Of a stretch of 12,483 nt of DNA, positions 6,838 through 12,483 are shown in pieces. Both the position numbers and the translations under genes were made by a program. Where the stretch lies: assembly GCA_040773965.1 (NCBI GenBank), contig JAXGVG010000044.1:1-12483 (forward strand). Reading direction: 5' to 3'. Every line of letters begins with the position of its first letter. The stretch's first letter is position 1. This stretch comes from JAXGVG01 sp040773965 (GTDB lineage Bacteria > Pseudomonadota > Alphaproteobacteria > UBA9219). The notes below the pieces were generated by a model, which had not been told where the DNA came from, did no database searches, and saw nothing but the letters and a program-made list of their open reading frames with translations.

Positions 6838-6864
6838 TCTCGAGCAAGCTTGCCTTGATGTCAA
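6836..6864 (-). promoter_or_regulatory. tracrRNA promoter
   Basis: On the minus strand a perfect TTGACA (6864-6859) is followed after exactly 17 bp by GAGAAT (6841-6836), which matches 4 of 6 positions of the -10 consensus. The start would fall near 6828, about 15 nt before the anti-repeat. It lies within the cas9 leader and is divergent from cas9. It is overlapped by the palindrome GCAAGCTTGC (6844-6853) and by CTTGA-TG-TCAAG (6854-6865), which might be a regulator site. Confidence 0.65.
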
Positions 6865-6878
6865 GCCCTGTTTTCGAC

Positions 6879-6885
6879 AAGGAGA
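6879..6885 (+). promoter_or_regulatory. Ribosome binding site fixing the cas9 start
   Basis: AAGGAGA lies 7 nt before the ATG at 6893 and is the only strong Shine-Dalgarno in the leader. It decides against longer in-frame starts that would run through the tracrRNA gene. Confidence 0.85.
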
Positions 6886-6892
6886 TATTGCC

Positions 6893-9800
6893 ATGCCCGG
6901 TTCACTAACGCTTGGAATCGATCTTGGAGCAGAGTCTATCGGTTGGGCGCTGGTGCGCCATGGCCCGGATAAGCCGGAAATCATCGGCGCTAGTGCCGTC
7001 ATTTTCAACAACGGGCGCGACGAGAAAGGCGAATCTTTAGCCGTCACGCGCCGCATACATCGCGGCATGCGCAGACGGCGCGCCCGTTATCTCTGGCGAC
7101 GCGACAGGTTGCTACGGGCCTTGGTGCGTTTCGGACTGATGCCGCAGGAAGACGGCGCACGCAAAGCGCTCGAAACTTTGGACCCTTACCGCCTGAGGGC
7201 GCAAGCCGCCGAAAGCAAAATTGCCCCTCATGAACTGGGCCGCGCCCTGTTTCATCTCAACCAAAGACGAGGCTTCGCGTCGAACAGGAAAACCGACAAG
7301 AAAGACAAGGATAGCGGTGCGTATAAGAAGGGCATCGAGACCTTAAGGGAAACTCTCGGTGACCAAACCTTGGGGCAATATCTCTGGCAGCACCATCAAG
7401 ACCCGCAAAAGAAAGCCGACATTAGCAGAAAAACAGGCATACGATTCCGCTCCACCCGGAAGGGCTACAAAACGGAATATCCGTTTTATCCGAGCCGGGC
7501 CATGTATAAAGCGGAATTCGACAGGATTCACGAAACCCAGAAACAGAATCAAAGCCTTACGGAAGAACAATGGCAAAATTTGCGCGATATTCTGTTCAAT
7601 CAGCGTCCGCTCAAACCCGTTGAGCCAGGAATCTGTTCTCTTTACTATGGACAGGAAATCGTGAACCCGGAAACCGGCGAAGTAACGCATGCAACAAAAG
7701 AGAAGCGCGCGCCGCATGCGCTGCCTTCCGTCCAGATGTTCCGCATCGCGCAGGACATCAACAACCTGAAAATAAGGAATGAAGAACGCCGCTGGCGGAA
7801 ACTGACGCCGCAAGAAAGGGAAACGCTGTGGGCGCTGATGAATACCAAGGAAAAGATTTCGTTTTCCACCATCCGCAGCAAGCTCGGTTTGCCGGAAGAT
7901 ACGGCTATCAATCTGGAAAATGACCGTCGCGATCATCTGAAAGGCAATAAGCCGGCGTGGGTCCTCGCGAAATATTTCGGCAAGGATTTTTACAAAAAAC
8001 CGCTGGAACTGCAGGACTCAATTGTTGAGCGGATTCTCGACTGCGAACACGAAGACGAACTTTTCCGCGAAGCCGTTTCAAACTGGGGACTTGGCGAGGA
8101 CAAAGCGCGGAAGATGGTTTACGAGGACGAAGTCGGCGAAATGAATTTTCCCGCCGGATACGGGCAGTTCAGCGCCAACGCCTGCCATGCCCTTGTGCCG
8201 TTGATGAAAAATGAAGGCCTGCGCTATGACGAAGCCACGGCGCGGCTTGGCGTCCATCACAGCGACCGGCGAACAGGCGGAACAAGCGAAAGCTTGCCTT
8301 ATTACGCCGATATTATCCCTTTGTCGGTCAGCAAGCCAAAATACGGAAACCCGGAGGAAATGCAGAAAGGCAAAATTGCCAACCCGACCGTGCATATCGC
8401 CCTGCGTCAGCTTCAGAAGCTCGTGAACGCCTTGATCGCGCGTTACGGAAAGCCGGACCGGATTGTTCTTGAAACGGCGCGCGAACTGAAAATGTCGATG
8501 GAAGATAAAATCGCCCTGAACAAAGAGCACAAGGCCAACAAGGAAGCGAACGACCGGATCAAGACCGATCTTGAGTCCATCGGCGAATGGAAGGGCGACA
8601 AAGGCCGCCTGCTATTGAAAATGAAATTGTGGGAGGAGCTAGGGAAAGACCCGAACGACCGCCGCTGTCCCTACACGCTGCAGATCATCTCCAGAGCCAT
8701 GTTGCTGGACGGGCGGGCGGAGATCGAACACATCCTGCCGTGCAGGCGCACGCTGGACGACAGCCGCGCGAACCTGACGGTGGCGCTGGTTTCGGCAAAC
8801 CGGATGAAAAAGAACAAATCGCCCCATGAGGCTTTCTCCCTCCAAAAGCCTTTCGGCTGGAACGAAAAAGAAGGCGAATACAGCTATGACAAAATCCTCA
8901 ACCAAGCTAAAAATTTTCCCAAAAACAAGCGCTGGCGTTTCGAGGCCGACGCGATGGAAAGATTTGAAGATACGGAAGACTCTTGGCGCGAGCGTTTCCT
9001 GAACGACACGCGCTATGCCACAAAAATTGCAAAACAGTATTTGGAAACGATTTGTCCCCGTGTAGACGCCAGCGCAGGAAAATTGACCTTCAAAGTTCGC
9101 GAGGCCTGGGGCTTAAAAAAGAATCGCGACGATCATCGCCAGCACGCCATCGACGCGCTTATGCTCACGCAGATAACCCTTTCGCTCGTGCAACAGACCG
9201 CCCGCGCCAACGCCAATGAGGCGCTGGACAATTTTACGATTCCGACGCCCGAAGAAATCGGCTGGCCTACCCTGCGGGAAGACGCCCTTAAGGCCATCCA
9301 CGCCGCGATCATTTACCACAGGCCGGATCATGGCCTTGGCGGCGAAATGCTCAAAGCCGGGGCGTATGGCCGCCCTATAAAAGGCCATCCGATTGAGAAA
9401 AATTACGATCTCGTCTCACGAATGGACTTCCACGAAACCGAATTGAAGCACATTGGCCTTGGCAAGGATGCACGATCGGAAAAAATTCTGGTGAGAGACC
9501 GGAACATTCGCCGCGCGCTTCTGGAAAAAGCGATTGTCAATCTTCCGGAAGAAGAAAGCGAAAGGGACAAAACAATTGCCGCTTTATTGGATCTGACGGA
9601 AGACAGAAAACAATGGAAGACCGTTAGCGAAGCCGAATTTAAAAAAATTGTGCACGAATACAGCGTTTCCCGGAATATACGAAGGGTCAGAATTCTACAA
9701 AAGGCCTCAAACTTCAGAAACATCAAGCACATGCAGAAAAAACAGCCGAATGCCAAAACGGACCTGCGGCATAAGGCTTTAGTGCTTGGAGAGAATCATC

Positions 9801-10216
9801 ATGTCGCATGGTGGCTCAAACCCGATGGCGAAATCGTTCCGCAATTCGTATCGCTTCTGGCCGCCAACGGCAAAAACGTTGAAAAGCCCCATCCAGCCGC
9901 CAAAAGGCTTTTGAAGCTCCACAAAAACGACCTAATAAAAGCCGTGCACGGCGGCGAGGAGAAAATTTTGAGAGTTATTGGATTGAACCCATCCCAAGGC
10001 CAACCGATAAAATGCATTGAGCATTTTGAGGCAGGCGAATTGAGCAAGAGAATGCTGCCCGGGGGAGATTTAAAACCTGTTCTCTTTAAAACGGAAGATT
10101 TGGTCCCGGCGCAGATTCGTAAAATCCACGTTGACCCAACCGGCAAGGTTTACGATCCCGGCCCCTTCTGTTTGCCTGAAAAAGCCACATCCATACGTAA
10201 GACAAAAACCGCATGA
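6893..10216 (+). CDS. cas9: CRISPR-associated endonuclease Cas9, type II-C
   Basis: The protein has 1107 residues, within the compact range of II-C Cas9 (N. meningitidis 1082). Domains in order: RuvC-I with D10 (LTLGIDLGAESIGWAL); the arginine-rich bridge helix (about 52-80, RRIHRGMRRRRARYLWRRDR); a REC lobe (about 80-500); RuvC-II with E527 (IVLETARELK); HNH with H613, N627 and N636 (EIEHILPCRRTLDDSRANLT, then VALVSANRMKKNK); RuvC-III with H751 and D754 (DDHRQHAIDAL); then wedge and PAM-interacting regions (about 830-1107). H613 corresponds to N. meningitidis H588 and S. pyogenes H840. The residue before it is Glu (E612) where those enzymes have Asp, a conservative change at a metal ligand. 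All nuclease residues are otherwise present, so it should cut both strands of DNA matched by the crRNA. The stop overlaps the cas1 start (ATGA). The gene is visibly less GC-rich than the lpt genes. The PAM cannot be read from the sequence. Confidence 0.97.
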   Translation: MPGSLTLGIDLGAESIGWALVRHGPDKPEIIGASAVIFNNGRDEKGESLAVTRRIHRGMRRRRARYLWRRDRLLRALVRFGLMPQEDGARKALETLDPYRLRAQAAESKIAPHELGRALFHLNQRRGFASNRKTDKKDKDSGAYKKGIETLRETLGDQTLGQYLWQHHQDPQKKADISRKTGIRFRSTRKGYKTEYPFYPSRAMYKAEFDRIHETQKQNQSLTEEQWQNLRDILFNQRPLKPVEPGICSLYYGQEIVNPETGEVTHATKEKRAPHALPSVQMFRIAQDINNLKIRNEERRWRKLTPQERETLWALMNTKEKISFSTIRSKLGLPEDTAINLENDRRDHLKGNKPAWVLAKYFGKDFYKKPLELQDSIVERILDCEHEDELFREAVSNWGLGEDKARKMVYEDEVGEMNFPAGYGQFSANACHALVPLMKNEGLRYDEATARLGVHHSDRRTGGTSESLPYYADIIPLSVSKPKYGNPEEMQKGKIANPTVHIALRQLQKLVNALIARYGKPDRIVLETARELKMSMEDKIALNKEHKANKEANDRIKTDLESIGEWKGDKGRLLLKMKLWEELGKDPNDRRCPYTLQIISRAMLLDGRAEIEHILPCRRTLDDSRANLTVALVSANRMKKNKSPHEAFSLQKPFGWNEKEGEYSYDKILNQAKNFPKNKRWRFEADAMERFEDTEDSWRERFLNDTRYATKIAKQYLETICPRVDASAGKLTFKVREAWGLKKNRDDHRQHAIDALMLTQITLSLVQQTARANANEALDNFTIPTPEEIGWPTLREDALKAIHAAIIYHRPDHGLGGEMLKAGAYGRPIKGHPIEKNYDLVSRMDFHETELKHIGLGKDARSEKILVRDRNIRRALLEKAIVNLPEEESERDKTIAALLDLTEDRKQWKTVSEAEFKKIVHEYSVSRNIRRVRILQKASNFRNIKHMQKKQPNAKTDLRHKALVLGENHHVAWWLKPDGEIVPQFVSLLAANGKNVEKPHPAAKRLLKLHKNDLIKAVHGGEEKILRVIGLNPSQGQPIKCIEHFEAGELSKRMLPGGDLKPVLFKTEDLVPAQIRKIHVDPTGKVYDPGPFCLPEKATSIRKTKTA

Positions 10217-11145
10217 ACCGTATCATCGAAATACAGAATGACGGTTATTATTTATCCGCCGCGCGCGGTTTTATGGTGATTGAAAAGAAGGGTGAAACCA
10301 ATGCGCGGAAAATTCCGCTCACCGACATCGGCGTTCTGATCCTTTCAGGAGTTGGCTGCGGGCTTTCCACCAATCTTGTCATGCGCCTTGTTGAGGCGGG
10401 AGCGGGTATCGTTCTTTGCGGCGCGAATTATCACCCTGCCGCCCTCATTCTCCCTGTTGAAGGACACCATGAACAAACCGGGCGCATCCGGCAACAGATC
10501 GGTGCCAGCCTGCCCTTGCGGAAAAGACTTTGGCAGACGATTGTTCAGAGCAAGATTCGCCATCAGGCAGAAATACTGTCCCGGTGGGCGGGACGCGATG
10601 AAGGTCTGATGGAACTGGCCCGTCGGGTTGGCTCCGGCGATTCAGACAATAAAGAGGCGCAAGCAGCACGGCGCTATTGGCCGGTCCTGTTCGGCCCCAC
10701 CTTCCGCCGCAATTCGAAGGCAGGCGGCACAAATGCGCTTCTCAATTATGGATACGCTATTATCCGGGCGCAGATGGCCCGTTCGGTCGCCGCCTGTGGC
10801 CTGCATCCCGCCCTTGGCATTCACCACCGGAATGACGCGAACCCTTTTTGCCTTGTCGACGACCTGATGGAGCCGTTCCGGCCACTTGTGGATCATTGCG
10901 TCCGCGAGATCGTGGAAGTGAGGAAGGAACCTCCTGCCGAATTGACGCCGGATATAAAACGGGAACTTGCGGACGTGCTGGGTCTTTTGCTCAAAGGCAA
11001 GAGAGATATTGCTGTCGCGCCGACCCATATCTTGCGCCTTTGCCAGTCGCTCGTTCAGTCTTTCGCGGCGAAGAAGGAAAGCCTTGTGTTCCCGGCGTCC
11101 ATCCTGCCGGTAGTTTCCGGCGGAAACGATGCCGATGATTCGTGA
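10213..11145 (+). CDS. cas1: CRISPR-associated endonuclease Cas1, type II
   Basis: The protein has 310 residues. The N-terminal beta domain (about 1-85) is followed by the helical integrase domain with metal ligands E148 (NKEAQAARRYWPVLFG), H205 (LHPALGIHHRND) and E220 (NPFCLVDDLMEPFRP). This E/H/E set and the DLMEPFRP motif are typical of type II Cas1. Cas1 with Cas2 forms the integrase that inserts new spacers at the leader end of the array. Translation is coupled to cas9 by a 4-nt overlap, and cas2 begins 9 nt after its stop. There is no csn2 or cas4, so the adaptation module is the minimal II-C form. Confidence 0.96.
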   Translation: MNRIIEIQNDGYYLSAARGFMVIEKKGETNARKIPLTDIGVLILSGVGCGLSTNLVMRLVEAGAGIVLCGANYHPAALILPVEGHHEQTGRIRQQIGASLPLRKRLWQTIVQSKIRHQAEILSRWAGRDEGLMELARRVGSGDSDNKEAQAARRYWPVLFGPTFRRNSKAGGTNALLNYGYAIIRAQMARSVAACGLHPALGIHHRNDANPFCLVDDLMEPFRPLVDHCVREIVEVRKEPPAELTPDIKRELADVLGLLLKGKRDIAVAPTHILRLCQSLVQSFAAKKESLVFPASILPVVSGGNDADDS

Positions 11146-11154
11146 CTCTCTCTC

Positions 11155-11478
11155 ATGTCGGGGCATAAGTGGTTGTGGATGCAAGTGATGTTCGACCTGC
11201 CCGTGACAACGAAAAAGGGGCAGAAGGAAGCGGCTAAATTCAGAACCTTTCTTCTGGATCAGGGTTTTGAGATGGCCCAGTTTTCCGTTTACCAGCGTTT
11301 TGTGGGCGCAAAAGAGAGGTTCGAGGTTTATACGAAAAAAGTGCAGGAGAATTTGCCCACGGAAGGCAAGGTTCACATCCTGATGTTTACCGACAAGCAA
11401 TATGAGAACATCATCACCTTCCGTGGGCATACAAAGAACCCCCGCAAGAAAAATCCGGGCCAATTTGAGCTGTTTTAA
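11155..11478 (+). CDS. cas2: CRISPR-associated protein Cas2
   Basis: The protein has 107 residues with a ferredoxin-like fold pattern. The first strand is WMQVMFDLPV with the conserved D14. A helix follows (QKEAAKFRTFLLDQGFEMAQ), then SVYQRFVG, and a later strand KVHILMFTDKQYENI. The dimer bridges two Cas1 dimers and measures spacer length during integration. The start follows cas1 by 9 nt without a recognisable Shine-Dalgarno, so translation may depend on coupling to cas1. It is the last cas gene before the array, and the two are transcribed toward each other. Confidence 0.95.
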   Translation: MSGHKWLWMQVMFDLPVTTKKGQKEAAKFRTFLLDQGFEMAQFSVYQRFVGAKERFEVYTKKVQENLPTEGKVHILMFTDKQYENIITFRGHTKNPRKKNPGQFELF

Positions 11479-11510
11479 CCGGAATCGGGACCCTTTTTTA
11501 CGCTCGAAAC

Positions 11511-11538
11511 GCAAAAACCCCCTGTTTTTCAGGGGGTT
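11511..11538 (-). terminator. Intrinsic terminator of the crRNA array (minus strand)
   Basis: AACCCCCTG (11516-11524), loop TTTTT, CAGGGGGTT (11530-11538) form a perfect 9-bp stem. Read on the minus strand the stem ends in TT and is followed by TTT (11515-11513), making a U-tract. On the plus strand it is followed by CCGCG, with no U-tract. It lies 11 nt from the last repeat and would end transcripts leaving the array before they run antisense into cas2. Confidence 0.8.
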
Positions 11539-11549
11539 CCGCGACACAT

Positions 11550-12483
11550 ATTATATCAGACAGGATTTTGCGGTCTAGCCGGAACCATCGTCTTCTATTC
11601 GATAACCACCATTGAATTATATCAGACAGGATTTTGCGGTCTAGCCGGAACGCCTATGAGCGGCTTGCTAAAGTTTCTCGGATTATATCAGACAGGATTT
11701 TGCGGTCTAGCCGGAACTCACGAGCGTTACGATATTGAAGCGTACGGATTATATCAGACAGGATTTTGCGGTCTAGCCGGAACGTATTTCATGAAGTTGT
11801 GGAAGAATGAACTATTATATCAGACAGGATTTTGCGGTCTAGCCGGAACGATAGGCAATGCCGTGCCTATATCCGTTTGATTATATCAGACAGGATTTTG
11901 CGGTCTAGCCGGAACCCTCTCCCCTATGGTCTTTGAAGGGTCCGGATTATATCAGACAGGATTTTGCGGTCTAGCCGGAACACTGCCGACTCTCATCGCC
12001 GGAAGCCGGAATTATATCAGACAGGATTTTGCGGTCTAGCCGGAACACTACATAGCGATGTTCATGCGCGCGGCCGATTATATCAGACAGGATTTTGCGG
12101 TCTAGCCGGAACCGAAAGTCTTCAATCCCGTAATTACGATCAATTATATCAGACAGGATTTTGCGGTCTAGCCGGAACGGAGGAGCATCAGAAAGGATGC
12201 GAGCGGAATTATATCAGACAGGATTTTGCGGTCTAGCCGGAACGTGTATGGGCTTAATCCTGTACGGATCGCATTATATCAGACAGGATTTTGCGGTCTA
12301 GCCGGAACGATCGGCGGCGGCGATAAAATTAAAAACGATTATATCAGACAGGATTTTGCGGTCTAGCCGGAACTAAACGAATAGCCATTCCGCTTTAAGA
12401 CATATTATATCAGACAGGATTTTGCGGTCTAGCCGGAACAAAAACCTTGGGAAAACCAAATGCGACGATATTATATCAGACAG
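11550..12483 (-). CRISPR. Type II-C CRISPR array, 14 full repeats plus one truncated at the window edge
   Basis: The 36-nt repeats start at 11550, 11616, 11682, 11748, 11814, 11880, 11946, 12011, 12077, 12143, 12208, 12273, 12338 and 12404; a fifteenth starts at 12470 and is cut at 12483. All full copies are identical as far as I can read. The minus-strand (transcribed) repeat begins GTTCCGGCTAGACC and ends TGATATAAT. There are 14 spacers: ten of 30 nt and four of 29 nt (those starting at 11982, 12179, 12244 and 12309). All spacers differ and none has an evident match elsewhere in the window. The minus-strand orientation is supported by the tracrRNA, the promoter in each repeat and the terminator at 11511-11538. 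The repeat next to cas2 shows no decay. The other end of the array is outside the window. Confidence 0.98.
11616..11643 (-). promoter_or_regulatory. Promoter inside each CRISPR repeat (shown for the second repeat)
   Basis: On the minus strand the repeat ends in a perfect -10 hexamer TATAAT (11621-11616) preceded by TGA, an extended -10 element. Sixteen bp upstream lies TAGACC (11643-11638), matching 4 of 6 positions of the -35 consensus. The start would fall about 6-7 nt into the adjacent spacer (11586-11615), giving a crRNA with about 24 nt of guide followed by the next repeat. The same element is present in every copy, so each spacer has its own promoter, as shown experimentally for N. meningitidis and C. 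jejuni II-C arrays. Confidence 0.8.

Noticed and set aside
6761..6892. 44-codon N-terminal extension of cas9
   Set aside because: It would translate across the tracrRNA gene and lacks a ribosome site; AAGGAGA before the ATG at 6893 and the position of RuvC-I D10 fit the shorter protein.
11479..11515. Plus-strand terminator for the cas operon at the T-run 11493-11499
   Set aside because: There is a run of T but no convincing stem before it.
10213..11549. csn2 or cas4 gene (type II-A or II-B)
   Set aside because: No room or frame for either exists between cas9 and the array; only cas1 and cas2 follow cas9.
11656..12236. Two open frames within the array (11656-11880 and 11964-12236)
   Set aside because: Their proteins are just the repeat translated over and over (LYQTGFCGLAGT) with spacers between.

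Overview
The window looks like chromosomal DNA of a Gram-negative bacterium, most likely an alphaproteobacterium. It carries a lipopolysaccharide-transport operon in the order lptC-lptA-lptB, a divergent xerD, and GC-rich codon use. It also holds a complete, compact type II-C CRISPR-Cas9 locus whose array runs off the right edge. I cannot name the genus.

Bases 1-1541 (minus strand) hold two envelope-directed genes. One encodes a secreted protein of unknown function (GTG start). Downstream of it, cut by the left edge, is a cysteine-rich secreted protein with a lytic-transglycosylase (SLT) signature. Bases 1542-1929 have no gene but hold an 11-bp inverted repeat and three copies of a small palindromic element built on CCCGGC/GCCGGG. 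One copy has a second palindrome nested in it. Bases 1930-4085 (minus) hold xerD followed 5 nt later by an O-antigen ligase/polymerase-family membrane protein. Bases 4189-6702 (plus) hold lptC, an lptA with a duplicated OstA domain, and lptB.

Bases 6727-12483 are the CRISPR system. A minus-strand tracrRNA lies between lptB and cas9. It has a near-perfect anti-repeat, a GAAA-capped hairpin and a strong terminator, and a consensus-like promoter lies inside the cas9 leader. cas9 (1107 aa), cas1 and cas2 follow on the plus strand in a tight operon without csn2 or cas4. The array has 14 complete identical 36-nt repeats, one truncated repeat and 14 spacers of 29-30 nt.

Three observations fit together to show that the array is transcribed on the minus strand, toward cas2. 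First, the tracrRNA pairs with the minus-strand repeat. Second, each repeat ends in a perfect extended -10 promoter, TGATATAAT. Third, a minus-strand intrinsic terminator sits between the array and cas2. The repeat divides exactly: nt 1-27 pair with tracrRNA and nt 28-36 are the promoter element. Each crRNA would therefore start inside its own spacer, as in Neisseria and Campylobacter type II-C systems. Guides should be about 23-24 nt and need no 5' processing.
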